From Trichobilharzia szidati (taxonomy: Eukaryota > Platyhelminthes > Trematoda > Strigeidida > Schistosomatidae), in the NCBI GenBank assembly GCA_944472155.2, contig OX235277.1, positions 37,520,804 through 37,584,803 of the forward strand: a DNA stretch of 64,000 nt, read 5' to 3'. The notes under the pieces are model-generated. The model saw only the letters and a program-made list of their open reading frames with translations. It made no database searches and had not been told where the DNA came from. Within the stretch, counting starts at the first letter, position 1; every line of letters starts with the position of its first letter. Shown in pieces: positions 11,514 through 24,449 of this stretch. The position numbers and the translations under genes were made by a program.

Positions 11514-11835
11514 AGAGATAAGACAGCATTCGTTGTTGGTCAGACACAGTATCGGCCTGAGCGCACATTGTTTTGGGCTAGCAGGTGCACCGTCTACTTT
11601 CAGACGACTGATGACGCTTTTACTTGGGAACTTGAAGAACGTGGAGGTGCTTCGTGATGATCTCGTCATATATAGTCAAAACGAAAGAGACAATGTGAAT
11701 CTTGTGGAAGCCGCGCTGCAACTTAGTGAAGAGTTTGGATTGTGTGTCGACGAAACCAAGTCTCAAATAGCCAAAAGGAATGTTAACCTTTTGGGACATA
11801 AAGTGGGAAATGGTGAGATTAAACCGCCACCGTAG
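11514..11835 (+). pseudogene. gypsy RT, C-terminal part
   Basis: After the insertion the RT resumes: DKTAFVV, then CFGLAGAPSTFRRLM, NVEVLRDDLVIYSQ (catalytic box LRDD in place of the usual YLDD) and VNLLGHKV. Gypsy polymerases need Y-L/V-D-D, so the Tyr-Leu to Leu-Arg change plus the frame breaks mark it as inactive. Confidence 0.88.
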
Positions 11836-12530
11836 AAAATCCTAATGATAAAGACGATTTCAACCCCGAATTCAAAGAAGAAATTGCGGCAATTCGTGGT
11901 TACAGCAGCGTTTTATAGTCGGCTGGTGAAGAATTTCAACGAGGCAGCAGCCCCTCTGTACAGACTACCTGGTGAGCCAAAGTTTGTTTAATCGGAAGAT
12001 TCACGCAAGGCATTCGATAGAATTAAACAGCTGCCTGACCACCAGCGAACTACATTAAAGCTGCCCGTACCCGGAAGACAGTTCTTAGTGTGCACAAATG
12101 CCAGTGACTACGGCATAGGTGCAGTCCTAAGACAGGGTGAGAGAATGATTGAGCATTGCAGTAGCGGAGGTACTCAACGGTGGAGAAAGAATGTTTAACA
12201 GTGGTATGGGCGATCGACAAATGGAGACCTTATTTACTCGGCGATGCTTCCACATCAAAACTTACCATAAGCCACTACAGTTTTTGAAGACGGTCAGACC
12301 CTCACGAGGGAAATCGTTACGGTGGATGTCGTATCCGCGGGAGTAAGACTTTGCTATCACACACGTCCCTGGAAGCAAAAATGTCTTGGCAGATTTTATA
12401 TCGAGACTAGAAGAGGAGGCTGTTACCCGAGGTCGCTTATGGAGTGCATGCAGTAGAGGAAGACCCGCCAAGACTTGCATGCATGCAGAAGTTAGACGAC
12501 ACGCTGATACAGTAATATAGGTGGTCACCG
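11836..12530 (+). pseudogene. gypsy RT connection and RNase H
   Basis: Across frame breaks it reads KKKLRQFVVTAAFYSRLVKNF, AAAPLYRLPGEP, then LVCTNASDYGIGAVLRQGE (RNase H; the usual first catalytic D of TDAS reads N) and YHKPLQFLK later. It cuts the RNA strand of the hybrid in active elements; here it is dead. Confidence 0.8.
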
Positions 12531-12594
12531 ACGGAAAAGAGGTGGATCAGTCTGCAGCGAGTAAGGAGTTAACCACACTACTCTGGCAGAGAGA

Positions 12595-13370
12595 TTGACT
12601 AAGATTGAACGCGTGCGGGACTCTGGTTTAGCGAGAGAACGATGGAAGCTGGCTGTCCATAATACCTCAGTCGTTGCGCCTCGAGATTATACAAGAATGT
12701 CACCAGCTAGCACATACAAGGGTGGCGATAACAACCGACCTCTTAAGACAAAGTATGTACTAGCCAGTTATGATGGAAGACGTGGCAATATATGTGCTTG
12801 GATGTCCACAGTGCCATATAATAAAAGGCAATCGGTGCATACACCCACCGCTACAGTCGATACCAGCTATGGCGGTAAGTGACTTATGGTCCGTAGATGT
12901 AATAGGTTCACTTTCTCAAGTGGTAGCGAGTACCTCTTAGTGATGACGGAACAAGCGATACGATGGGTAGACACCGTTGCGATCCCAGACAAACGCACAA
13001 GGTCTGCGACAGGTGCAATAATTTGTTACATCGCTGCATACCAAGGTGTACCAAAGACGATACTGACAGATCAAGGTCCCTTTCTTGAAAGTGAGAAATT
13101 TATAACCCGTTTGCAACAGCTGGACATCAAGAAGATAAGAAGGGCCCCATATCATTCACAAACGAATGGCTTGATGGAGACAAACAACTGTAAACTGAAG
13201 GAGTGGCTGGCCCCGAAGGGCGCTAACTGGGAGACGGAGCTTCCATTGACTGTACTAGGAAACAACGAATTAGTCACCTTTTCAACTGATGCAAGTATGA
13301 CGAAACTGAGAGAGAGAAACAGTCAAGAATGTAGCGCAGAATCAGCGGAGGGATGCTGCGAAGTCTGAGC
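12595..13370 (+). pseudogene. gypsy integrase core
   Basis: The ORF 12886-13368 reads FSSGSEYLLVMTEQAIRWVDT, YQGVPKTILTDQGPFLESEKF, then PYHSQTNGLMETNN. This matches the DDE integrase core: TD-G second Asp region and PYHPQTNG--E with its catalytic Glu. The zinc-binding N-terminal part is recognisable only as fragments (VLGCPQCHIIKGNR-like in a shifted frame near 12800). Homology ends near 13340. Confidence 0.85.
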
Positions 13371-13493
13371 AGAGATAATAATAATATATTATCATTTTTG
13401 TAAATGATGGATGCCAGTTTACAGGCACCATCAATATTATAAATTACACATACGACTAGTAAGTACAGTTAGTAATGATAAGATAATAAAGTA

Positions 13494-13820
13494 CATATTT
13501 ATTCCTACCTATGTAGGACAAACCAGTTGTACAGGCATGGATAAGTATTATTTAAATTACATAAATTTGATTTATGGCTAAATTACATGGTTGCTGTCTT
13601 TTAGTGTTCAGTTTTTGGGAAAAATCTGATAACTAGTGATCCAATGCACCACATCAAGAGATATAGAGATATTGACTTCGCATTAACAGAAAAACCCAAT
13701 TATTCGTTGGATGGATTACAGATACTTGGGGAAATAAATAAAGCTTGAAGTCAATTCCCTCACATAACAGTAAAATGCATCTTATAATAATATATCCTCA
13801 CTTTATGCACATGAGGGGCT
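13494..13820 (+). repeat. Nonautonomous repeat X, copy 3 (partial)
   Basis: Shares the first 300 or so bases with copies 1 and 2 (TATTTATTCCTACCTATGTAGG, CAGGCATGGATAAG, TGGTTGCTGTC, GGATGGATTACAGATA) and then diverges. It begins just beyond the last recognisable gypsy integrase sequence. Confidence 0.7.
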
Positions 13821-14899
13821 ACAGTTGACAGCCATCATGAATATGATAATAACGTACACATGGAGTAAGCATGTTTTCAGTTTTCACTGACACAAGATAT
13901 ACATATATACAAAGGAAGATAATGAAGTAATGACAGTAACACACTCTGCACAAGTTAAAACAATTTATTTGATATAATCCTGGGCACCATTATTGTTTGA
14001 ATTTGTCGGAAATGTGCGTAACAACTGAGTGTTGCGTTACATTTTGTCGATATGGTGGTCTAGTCACAAAAGTATAAAAATGGCTTATAAAACGTCAGTT
14101 AGTTTACCGTGAACGATGTTTTAAGCAATAAAATTTGCTAGAGGCTCACCACAGCAGTTAGAATCCAGTGAAACATGCAGAGAAGTAATAATGATTCAGC
14201 AACCGGTGGATTATTGATTCTTTTCGGTCTGGAACCAAAATAACTGCAAACCAATCCATACAAAATGTTGAATGAGGCATTCAGGAGCAGAATATTACCA
14301 TCAAATGAGTCAGTGGGATCTGAAATGGAGCCGTCAGCATATTTTCGTTATTTCATAGATATCCAGGTTTATTGGCTCTGCGTAGGTGGTGATTTTGGTT
14401 TGTCATCATGATCGACATATGGATGAATATTCAAATATGTACTACAACTTGTCTTCTGTTTGGATTTAGTTAATTACATCTCGTGTAGGGTTGGATTTCT
14501 CTACGATTTTGACATATTCCGCAGAGTGTCGCCATGATTATGAGAAGTATGCATATGCTTCAAATGCATTGCATCTTTGGCTCCTACCTCCAATTAGTGT
14601 ATACAACGGGTACTGTGGATTTATGTATTTCCTCGCCACTCTGGGTAAAACTTCGCCGCATTCTTTTTGTAAAGGAGACAAGTCGGTCGATTATAAATGA
14701 TGTCCAAGTAAGTTATATCTTTCCAAGTATTGTTATGGCAAGTTTTGACCTTGTTTTCTCATATTTCATTCGTTTGTTGGTTATGGTCCTCCCTTCGTAT
14801 CAGGTGTACATAGTTCGGTCGACTCTTATTTGTATGGGTGTTATTGTCATGACTGCTGCTATTTTGTCTGAAATTATAGATAGAGGCAAAAGAAACAAC
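13821..14899. other. No gene recognised; possible CR1 3' UTR in the right part
   Basis: The right part lies 3' (minus strand) of the CR1 RT stop region and may be its untranslated tail. Plus-strand ORFs at 14491-14914 are antisense to it and have no family match. Confidence 0.4.
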
Positions 14900-14999
14900 A
14901 AGTGTACTCTCTAAGTTCATACATAAAATGGGCCTATGATTTCTGAAGCTCTTACATGAGAATTAGCACTGGTATCACTTGTAAACTCACTTAGTGTGT

Positions 15000-15776
15000 C
15001 ATTAAGTGCCTTTTCAAAGGAGGCCAATGTGCTTGCTAGTCGCGTTTCCCTAGGTAGTTCGTTCCATATTTGAACATACCTAATCAAGAAAATCTTTTGC
15101 CTGGTGGCTGTTCTATGGCCACTGTACCTTTGGTGTGTCTAATGTTATATCCAGTGTCTTCTGAAAACCGAGTACAATTAGCAGGGGTATACACTATGTG
15201 GTTAAGAAGCTTATAGAAGAGTACCAGATGTAGTCGCAGTCGTCTAAACCATAATGTTTCTAGTCCTAGGATTTCACACTTGGTAGAGTAGTTTGTGCGG
15301 TCTTCGGTCCCGAGTACTTTAAGCGTGAAGTACCTCTGTACTCCTTCTACTTTTAGTTTGTCTTCTATGCGTATACTACTAAATATGAATGAGCAGTAAT
15401 CTAGGAGTGAGTGTCTGCGCACAAACCTTGTACAGTAGTATTCTGGATTCACTTCTGTAGAAGTTCCTGAGTAGGAAACCAATAAGCCTGCGTGATTTCA
15501 ATACTTGTTTCGAGATATGCTCAGAAAATGTTAGATTGTGTGAATATTTCAGTCTTTACCACTGATGCTATATTTTGTATATTAAAGTTGATTTCTCTTA
15601 ACTTGTAGTTATTTTTGCAGGTTAAGTCGAGAATTGGAGAAGCATGAGCTTTGGTGTCATTGGAGAAGGACCGACTGAGGAGTTCGCTAACAATCTGGGG
15701 ACCATCATAAATTACACCTTCAAGTTCCAAGTGACTAACATGCAGTGCATTACTTTTGCAGTCGGGGATCACCTGA
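15000..15776 (-). pseudogene. CR1 RT, C-terminal part
   Basis: Minus-strand segments: LQVIPDCKSNALHV and SHLELEGVIY (15776-15521), then LDYCSFIFSSIRIEDKLKVEG, QRYFTLKVLG, EILGLETLWFRRLRLHLVLFYKLLN, and in a shifted frame IFLIRYVQIWNELPRETRLAST down to about 15000. These correspond to the post-palm and thumb region of CR1-group RTs (VQRRFTK...LGLESLE-RRL--DL---YKI). Confidence 0.82.
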
Positions 15777-16364
15777 AGTGCAGAGACTGAAGGTATGCGG
15801 TTGGATGCGGGCCAGGTTCACGAAAGCTCCTTCCAAAGTGGGGAGGACCATACACAGTCACCAAAAGACGGGGTCAGGCATTTACCGTAAGAAGAGGTGA
15901 AAAACAGAAACCAGTTAATGGCAGTGATGTCCCACGATGGAGACAGTGGGATAAGCCGGCCCATAACAATCGACAACGAGGTCACAGGGCCTGCACGCGG
16001 AGCTATTTGGCGGGGGGCGAATGTGGTGATGGCTGGCTGCGAACAGGCCAAAATTATGGACAACACTTGACGTCAATGTTACGTCCTATATCTCGGTCAC
16101 GAGAAAGATGATAGCAAAGCTTAACCTTGAAAAACTCAACAGCCAATCACAGCGGGGTTAAAGTGTGGAAATATGATTCACAAATTTATGGTTTAATTTT
16201 CTGAGAAACGGTCACAAAGCAACACAGAATAACCCTCAGCAAGAAGACGACCAATCAGAAGACGTTTCTTCCCCGCTGACTATAATGCACACAAAAATCT
16301 ATTAATACCTCTTGATCTTCTCAATAAACAATCTGTTGCCTAGCCTTTGTCGTTTGTAGTTACA
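15777..16364 (+). mobile_element. gypsy integrase C-terminus plus 3' LTR inside CR1
   Basis: The plus strand reads RKLLPKWGGPYTVTKRRGQAFTV then KQKPVNGSDVPRWRQ, the SH3-like C-terminal end of gypsy integrase (KLLPKW-GPY-V). A G-rich tract (GGCGGGGGGCGAA, to 16021) resembles a polypurine tract and is followed by the LTR. It lies between two parts of the CR1 RT on the other strand. Confidence 0.8.
16022..16364 (+). repeat. gypsy LTR (343 bp)
   Basis: Runs from TGTGGTGATGG (16022) to GTAGTTACA (16364), with TG...CA ends. It contains a possible TATA-type CTATAATG near 16280 and a polyadenylation signal AATAAA at 16323-16328. The left boundary is supported independently: a second copy at 43742-43487 on the minus strand begins at the same TGTGGTGA and aligns for about 255 bp. 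Confidence 0.8.
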
Positions 16365-17498
16365 TAATAATTGTGGTTTTCCGTATATCCGGAGAGTTTT
16401 GGGTTTCTATGATCATTGTGAAGATTTGAAGTAATACCATGGGAATATCAGGACTACCATTTTTATGGAAATATGATAATGTACTGTTAGCGCCAAAATC
16501 TTTAGACATCTTGGGATTTCTAGTGGTTTGCTCAATGTTAGCATAAGTGAAATCAACAGTACCAATTTGTTTTGGAATGGGGAAAGATAAAATCTCCGTC
16601 ATATTAGTAGGGTGTATAATGAGTAATGGGACTGTAGGCCCAAGGTAGCTGCAAATGTTTTGTTGAATAATTCACATATGTCTGCAGAATCAGTGCATAG
16701 CCTACTTCTGTCGGTGAGGAGAAAAATGCTGTGGTTTTTGCTACTGAATCTCTTTTTCAGGATTTCTGTGAAAGCGTACACCCTAGCAGGACTGACTAGT
16801 GCGGCACGTTCTTCACCCTACATACGCAAGTCTCCAGCTTGTAAGATACAGCTAAGAGCGTTAAATATTGACTATTATATGCCGAGGTCATTGTGTTTGA
16901 AGTAACTTGTCGAGAGTCTCTTCAGTTTCGTACTACCCTTTGGTTTTATAAACGGTTTTCTATGTAGGGAAACTTTTAGTGTTTGGGTTGGAATGGTGGC
17001 ATCTGAGCATGAGTTCTGGTAGAAGATGATTATGGCTTTTAAGAGGTCATCAATGGTGAAGTATTCGCCCCATTCAGAGGGTCTTAGCATTAATTCTACG
17101 GAAGCCCAGTTTGCCTTACTATAGTTCCTGCATATTACTTGTTGTGAAGTGGAGGTATGAGCTGCATTGCTATTCAGTGGAAGTGGCAGAGCACATAGCA
17201 CTGTTTTGTGGTGACTACCTGAAAACTTAGAACCCACTAAGATTGAGAGGCGGCTTATATCGTGACAGAATATTAAGTCCAGCACGTTGTCACCTCTTGT
17301 AGGGATAGTGACCATTTGTTTCCAGCTGAAAATGTCCAGTGTACCTAAGACCTTGTTAAATTTAGCTGGGTCTGTTAATAAGTACCAGGTGGTGTCGGGT
17401 ATGTTGAAGTCCCTACATATGATCTTATGCTCGTATGGAAGAGTGGATACTTGCTCCAGTGCATTGGTGAGTTGTTTCGTAGTCACTAAAGGTGCCAT
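16365..17498 (-). pseudogene. CR1 endonuclease and RT N-terminus
   Basis: The ORF 17498-16875 is an AP-like endonuclease: HKIICRDFNIPDTTWYL (the catalytic GDFN box reads RDFN), RGDNVLDLIFCHD, and SGSHHKTVLCALPL (the SDH box reads SHH). Two further frames carry the linker and RT start: SADICELFNKTFAATLG (16781-16599) and NPKMSKDF, PMVLLQIFTMIIETQ, DIRKTTIIM (16602-16360). Loss of the Asp residues in GDFN and SDH plus frameshifts make it inactive. Confidence 0.88.
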
Positions 17499-17999
17499 GT
17501 GCTCTTTAGATACATCCTATTTGTACTGTATTACTTTTGAAGTGTACCCTGACCCACCATGTGTCGTGCATGTCGTTGAGTTCTTTATTTTCTAGCCGCA
17601 ATACAGTGTGTTCAGGAAGTACATAAGGCAGCCTTCTCCCTTACCACTGTCCCTGCCACACTGAAAGTGTGTGTATCGATTGATGCTTATCTCTTCGTCT
17701 GGTATATTAGAGTGACACCAAGATTGAGTAATACTAATATTGGGGGGTTTATATACCAGTGTGTGCCCTGAGTATTGGTGGTTTGTTTAGGATAGATCTA
17801 GCATTAATAAGGATTAAGTAAAGTTGAGAGTTAAAGTGGTATTTGAAGTATTTAGACTCGTTAATCAGATCAAAGGGTGGTTCGGCATCTACTGGTTCCG
17901 CATGGCATAGCAACCCTGTGTTATGATTAGTGTGAGTACCATGTTCACCTGTGTCTATCGAGTAACCATCTATTTTTTTAGTGAATAATGAGTTTTATT

Positions 18000-19760
18000 A
18001 TTGGATTCATTATAGGATGTGGTAGTTCTAGTTTTGGGTAGGAGTTCTTATTTGGTCTATGCTTGTACAACATTGGATGCGATCAATAATTCCTTGTGTG
18101 CGTGTCTGTTTTCTTCCGGATAAGGAGGTGACATTATTGTTACGGGTCCAAATGAGTTGTTTGGTTAGAGATGCCAGGGATGTGGTGGATAAAAAATCAT
18201 TGGTACCTTGAGATGCCCATGACTTATTAATCTGCCTTTTGTTTGGAGACATTCTAAGTGACTTTACATGGGTTTCGTTATATGCATTGCTGCACTGTGG
18301 TTTGATTCCCAGAAGACTTGTTCATTATATTCTGTCAAAGTTGGTTTGTGTATCATACTTCGAAAACCCAGAGTGATTGGTGGCTGAGCTCTGAGTGTTG
18401 CCACTTATACTATTTTGCGTGACAGTGTCACTACACCAGCTACTAGTTTGACTTTTCATCGTATGCGAGCAAGTTGTGTCGTTATTGTCCGTAGACCCTA
18501 TTTGTGTTTTTAATTTGGTTGTTAGCACACTTTTGAATATTATTTACCTTAGTGTGGATTCTTCTTAGGAGTTAGAAAACGTTGGTTATTTTTCATAACA
18601 AGTGGTGTATTTCGGCATGTCTTCTTACCGAATTCCATTTGACTTCTCACGTTTTGGCTATGAGGGGATGTTGTAGACATACAAGAGCTATTTGCTTCTG
18701 TCATAGCGCTATCCAGAAACATATCCACATCCATGGTAGAGTGTGGAGGGGTTACATTAGGAGAGGGATTATAATCCACTAAGTTTTCGTGTTGCGTTTT
18801 GTTATGTGGGGCTAATTTTGTGAGGTTTGAGAGACGGAGAATATGAGCTCTGCCATGTTGGCCGTGGGTTTAACTATTTCGGTGACTTGCGGTGTCTTAT
18901 TCTTCTTACCACTAGGTTTATTGGGGTGATTGTAAGCACGTCTTTCAATCACTTTCTTATCCGCTACAACTTTTATTTGTTTTTAACTTGTTTCCTGTAA
19001 TAGGAAAGGTTGTGAATTGGTGAATTTCTGAGCCTCTGTGTTTCAAACTGAAGGCGTATAGGGCAGCATTGTTTGTGCTGACTCTTTTTCATTCTGTGGC
19101 ATTTTGTTTGGGAGTTAGGCATTTTCGCCGCCCTAAGTTAGATACTTTGAACCTTTTTCAACCCTTCATTATCCGGCATATTATAGACTATCACACTTAG
19201 TTTGGTATCTTGTCTTCTGATAACCTTTGTTGTGATGAATTTTATCAAGGTGTCTACCTTAGTTACTGATTCTGTGTCAAGTTCGCCAGGGTTTATGGTT
19301 CTGGTCAAGTTGTTCAGAGGTGCAAGTTCTCAGACCTGTGATTTCATGTCACTAATCTGTGTTGATAGTTCAGATATGCTGGCCAAATTTTTTGAACATC
19401 CTGCATTCATAGCCTTATCACACCTTATATCCCACATCTCATTCTTAGGATCTTCTACTGACAGCTATAGTCGTTTTATTTCTGAAGTAAGTGTCGAAGC
19501 TGGACTTGGTATCTGAAGTTTTGTGACATGGGCTTAAAGTGAAGTGAAGAGGTCTATGTCAGGACCAGGTGCTAGCGATGCTACTACTAGTTGTCAGCAT
19601 ACTTTTGCTGTCAGTTCCGGCCACAGTAGGTGGTAGTGATACAGCAGCTTGACGCCTGTGGCGTATTGGTAAGCTGCGCGTCTCACTTCCATATTTTATA
19701 GAAGTTGTGTTGCTCATTGTTGCGAGCATATATGTGCTATCAGTCACCATGTTAATGGGT
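18000..19760 (-). pseudogene. Probable CR1 ORF1 region, fragmented
   Basis: Several minus-strand frames continue upstream of the endonuclease. One carries TKLSVIVYNMPDNEGLKK near 19.2-19.15 kb, which resembles the RRM-like segment of LINE ORF1 proteins, preceded by a Ser/Ile/Leu-rich helical stretch (ISELSTQISDMKSQV) of the coiled-coil kind. The rest (18779-18028) is Ser/Thr/Asn-rich. In the family ORF1 binds element RNA. Assigned by position and weak motifs. Confidence 0.5.
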
Positions 19761-22700
19761 GACTTGGTTCGTAGCTTTTTTATGATTAACGAAAACTAAT
19801 TAAAGAGTTATTGGTTACAATAATGGGACTGTAGAAACACCTGTGCTAGTCCCATAGCATAACGCAAACGTTGAACGAACCGCGTTTGTTCTCTTTTTCG
19901 TTTTTGACGTAACAATTAAATGTAGACTAAGCTTATAAGCTACTCAATACTCTTGCCAACGTGTTCGCAGTGGACTTTCTGAGTATGGTGTAGCACTTTT
20001 CGTTGCAGCCAGCGATTGTTCTGAACGTTCTGACTGCTAGAATAAATGACTATGCCAAGTGTTCCTCATGAGTGAAATGAAAATTGATGAGGTATTTCAA
20101 ACTTCATGAACTCGGTGCACTTTACAGTTGTCTGAGACGTTTACTGTGCACCATACTGTGTCACTGAAATTAACAAACTGTTTTCTACTAGCAGGTTATT
20201 TCGTCCGGGTTTATTTTCACCTACAGTCTCCAGCTAGCCATTTCATCTTGTTCAATTCACCCTAGCTTTTGACCAATCTGAGTTTCTGATAATCCTATTC
20301 AATTAAATCTTTGCAAACATTGCATTTGCCAGTTGCTTTGAATCAATCTTGCGATGTCCCTTCGTCAAGACAACAAATACGTTTTGAGGAAATTGTATCT
20401 GGCGGCACACTGGGTAGCACTTTTCATAGAAACTGACAGTATGTGCAAACATTTTGTGACTTAAGCTTGAGGTGGCTGGGAGTTACTGTATTGAAGTTGA
20501 CACGACTTGCAAAATTTATATCTCGGAGTCTGAGGTAACGAAGGAAAGTTGAGTCACATATACCGAATTACAAGTGTGCTAGTGACCAAAAATATGACAG
20601 CGAAGTTCATGTTTATGTCACGACATTAAGACATGAGCTGAGATATTCTGAAAAATGTCGGTAGTCGATACATGATCTTATTTTCAAGCGATTAAATGCC
20701 TCTGTCAGTTTTAGTGTCATCCTGATCATGTCTTTGTACAGCTTTAAGCGTCAGTTTGATTCTATTTAATCAACAATGTTTCATGGAATGAGTCATAGGT
20801 GCTCGTGTCTTGCATGACCGGATTCCGAATCTGATGTCAATGTCGAACTGTTATCCGTATGTTTTATGCTGACTTCTAACTAAATATCTTCATTTTACAC
20901 AACAAATCTGGGTTTTTCTAATTGTGTCTGCATTCTGAACCTCCCTGGAATCCAGTATCACCCATTATCATTGTCACTATCCTACTTCATAAGATGTTTG
21001 AACACATCAGTTCATTATATGATAGTTATGACGGGAGAGGACTTATTATTAGTCAGCGCTTCTGGGAAAATTCTGCAGACCATACACCTGATCCCAATGT
21101 AGGTTAAGGGGCATGTCAATGGAAAACGCAGTGGTAAATATGTGAGGCTCTTGCAAAGTCAGCTTGAGGTTGGAGAGAACGTATCGATGCATCATATATA
21201 GATTATCCAGAACTACAAATGTTTCACCACTCACGAAGCACAATCATTTAATGAATAGCGATTATTCACCCGAAACATTTGCTCATGGTACATATAGGTT
21301 ATTGTAATCTTACACTTTTCAAATTTAGCCAAATAGCACAATAACTCAATGCATCTTCTATCTTTAGCGACCTTCCGTATGATATCACAGAAAATGCTGA
21401 AAATAATCTCGTGATTTTGCGTCCAATATGCAGGACCTCATTTTTAATCCAAATTTTGAAGAAAGAGCTCAGATTTCGAAAACGTAATGTATTCAGTCGA
21501 TGGTTGGGAATTGGGCAATCGCAATTAACTTGGGATAAATTCATATAACTTATCACGGTGTGATGTAAGATCTGTAATTTTACCTGATTTTCTCAAACAG
21601 GATGGCATTAAACCTGTTTTCTGACTTTCTAATGTAACACTCGGACATTTGTTTCAAATAGTACTGTAAACAAAGGCGGGAGCTACCAATCTTGTTTTTA
21701 TGGTGGTTTTTATTTTGCTATGGATAATGTTTTCCTATCATTGGCTGGAAACCATTCACTAATGGAAAATGGAGGATTTCCAGGTATAGTATTTTATTTG
21801 TGAACAAACTGATAGGGATTTCTGAATAATTAGTCTCTATGAATTGCATAAGTGATCACTTTATGCATTGCCGTTTGATACACTTTGATAACTGACTAGT
21901 TATATGCTTTCATTTTACACACAAAACTTTCAGCAGGTGAAAGCTTTGTGTTCTGATAATTTTGAATATTACTTCATGCTACTTTCATAATAGTAGTCGT
22001 TGGTATGTATAATGATGTAAGCTTAGTCTATATTCTGAAAATATGAGTTCTGGGTGCATTTTAAGCCAAATAAGTTGTTTACTTAAAGTGTGGAAAGTAC
22101 TAATTTTTGACGTTCTCCATATCATTATAAGTTACTAGTTGTGCTATTGACCAATAGTTTACCGGCTAGTCACTCTAAATGAGGTCTCTCTGCAGCAGTC
22201 TTTGGCTCCTGTTCTCAGATCTGATTTCCGAATGAAGAACTTTACTTCTGTTTAACTCTGAGTAAAAAAACAGATGTATACAGTCTATGAATTCAGTGGG
22301 CTACATCTAGAACTGAGAAAAGTATACATAACCGAAATTATTAGAAGCTAATTCTCCTAGTTTGAAGAGATTATTTTGAAGGCATTGGGTTTGTTTTAAA
22401 TAAGCGTTAGGGTTAACATATAGGTCGAAAATTTGGTTCCGATTTTTACTGTCTGATTTCATCTTGCGTCGTTGCTTATTTTCACCAACTATTCAAAAGT
22501 AGGATAGAAGTATTTATGTTGGCTACGGATTGTGTGTACTACTGGCTGTTGCGCTTTCAAGTAACGATACTTAAGTCTCTAAATTACTACATCAGTTGGA
22601 GTGCAGAACTTGGAAAGCGCCATGTACGTTTTGTGGAAATGCTTTCAAAGTGAAGCTGTCATAGAACTCGATCATTGTGTGAGATACCATGTTATAGTCA

Positions 22701-24449
22701 TTTTTATAGTCCAATATCAGGCCTTTGGGACGAAATAATATTTTTACTGAATTAAATTAACATAACATTATGGTACCGTATTAAATGGGAATTTGATGTT
22801 TCAAAGGCAATAGGAAGGGAATATTAGCTCCACGACGGTAGGCTGTTTCGAGCTATAGTGTTTTGGTTTATTGAAATAAGCACTTGACTCCCAACGATTA
22901 AGTTAAGAGTCCAGACCTGACTTTATCCACTCATGTTTGGTTAGGTGGTATTACCAACCTTCAGATGAAAAGTGTAGCTGATTTCCGAGTGCATTTAAAT
23001 GCATTCAGATTTTGAGTAACATTAATTTTTAACGTTATTTTATCATAAGCCTCCAAGTATGTATCCTCAGCATCCCAGGGGCCTCGGCTATTGGGACGGG
23101 GTCAATAAATTGATCTAAGAAGGGCATTCCATTAATTGGTCCCTCTCTTCCATCAATAGTTGAACAGTACACTTTACTTTTTTTCAGTTTGTAAGTTGTA
23201 GACTTGAACCCCATCTTATCGACTAATTTTTTGGTAGCGACTATACAATACAAAACATGAGCCGCTCACAGTCTAGGACTGAAATCTTAGTATAATTTGT
23301 TCTGTCTAAGCCGACCTGAACAAGAAAATAATTTTGAGGCAGAAATATGCCTGTTGTTGTTAGGTTTTCTTTTTTCTTTTAACAAGAATGTCCTATCAAA
23401 GCAATAGGCTATCAACATAGTAAATTTGATGTTATAACTTCTTCAGTATCTATACGGTTGAAAAATAATTAATTAAAGGAATCGCTCTGCGAAATACATG
23501 TAAACTTGAGGAATGGATAAATAGTTCTTATAAATTTAGTTTCATAAATACTCCGGATAGTATTCAGATATGTTGAATATACTGTTGCGCAAAAATAAGG
23601 ACAACGTGCGACAAGGCGGTGATTTACTGCCCTTAAGTCGTTTATTTGCTTTCATGCTGCTACACTATTTGACATTTTGCATTGAAATAGATAACGAATC
23701 AATGTGTGTCTTATTTCTGAATTATTTTGACTAGTATAGCTTTTAATGCCTTAAAAACCTTTACACTGTTTCCTTGTTAGTCTTGTTGATTTTGAAACAT
23801 GGTAGGTAATAGAATAAAATGTGGTCATTTGAGTCTAACATCACTTCATCCATATTATTTATAGAGAATCCAATGTCATCATTATTGTATGTATGTACGT
23901 TACGAGGGTCACAGATACCAGTTGGTAAATATTGTATACCTTGTTCCTAAAGGATTCAGTTTGAAAATGAGTGCAAAGGGAGTCACACTGAGAATGCTTT
24001 TATTGACATTAATATCAATAGAAAAAAAGTGTAAACTACACGATGGAATTATGAACCTTCATCGTTTAGAGTGGTTGTTACATGTTTCAGGCATAATTGG
24101 AATTATGGCTTATTGATATAAACCCTGCTTTAAAATTATGAATAAGCTTATCTCTTGTTTTGCTAGATTGAGCGAACAAGTGGTGTCATGAGTTCTCACG
24201 CCCAAATGGCAGCTCATAGCATCAAGTTGTATCGGGTCTCAGTATATTTTTCAGGGCTAAGTTTAACTTTAAGCACCACTAACTACCAATCAGCGAATGA
24301 TCTCGAACGCACTGATCAGGTGAAGGTGGCATTTCTGTGTATGGAATACATATATATATGAAAAAAATGCATAGAAACTGTGTAAAAGTGTTGCAGAGGA
24401 TACCTTCTTTTCACATGTGATAAAAATAGCTCTCAGTTTTAGCTAGGAG
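19761..24449. other. No gene recognised
   Basis: About 4.7 kb of AT-rich sequence. The first 250 bases may be the 5' UTR of the CR1 element. ORFs at 21299-21556, 23035-23253 and 23889-24116 lack family resemblance, splice-site framing or cysteine/glycine patterns. It could hold short exons of the downstream zinc-finger gene that cannot be recognised by eye. Confidence 0.4.

Larger units (their letters stand above)
9890..13370 (+). mobile_element. Decayed Ty3/gypsy LTR retrotransposon body, gag tail to integrase
   Basis: Domains follow in gypsy order on the plus strand: a gag zinc knuckle (10075-10116), aspartic protease (about 10243), RT (10330 to 11835, split by a 0.76-kb insertion), RNase H (11840-12530) and integrase (12870-13340). 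Many stops and frameshifts make it non-functional. Schistosomes carry gypsy elements such as Boudicca; this may be of that kind. No left LTR was found. A gypsy integrase C-terminus and LTR 2.4 kb further on (15777-16364) may be its displaced 3' end or a separate copy. Confidence 0.85.
14900..19760 (-). mobile_element. CR1-type LINE, near full length but decayed and interrupted
   Basis: Reading on the minus strand from 19760 down: an ORF1-like stretch (19.75-18.0 kb), an apurinic-type endonuclease (17498-16875), the start of the RT (16870-16365), a 0.59-kb gypsy 3' piece (16364-15777), then the RT C-terminus (15776-15000). The RT catalytic palm is missing at the gypsy junction, so the insertion came with, or was followed by, a deletion. 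CR1 elements transpose by target-primed reverse transcription. This is the most complete CR1 copy in the window. Confidence 0.8.

Noticed and set aside
9890..13370. An intact endogenous retrovirus
   Set aside because: Domain order and motifs are Ty3/gypsy, there is no envelope-like ORF, and every domain is broken.
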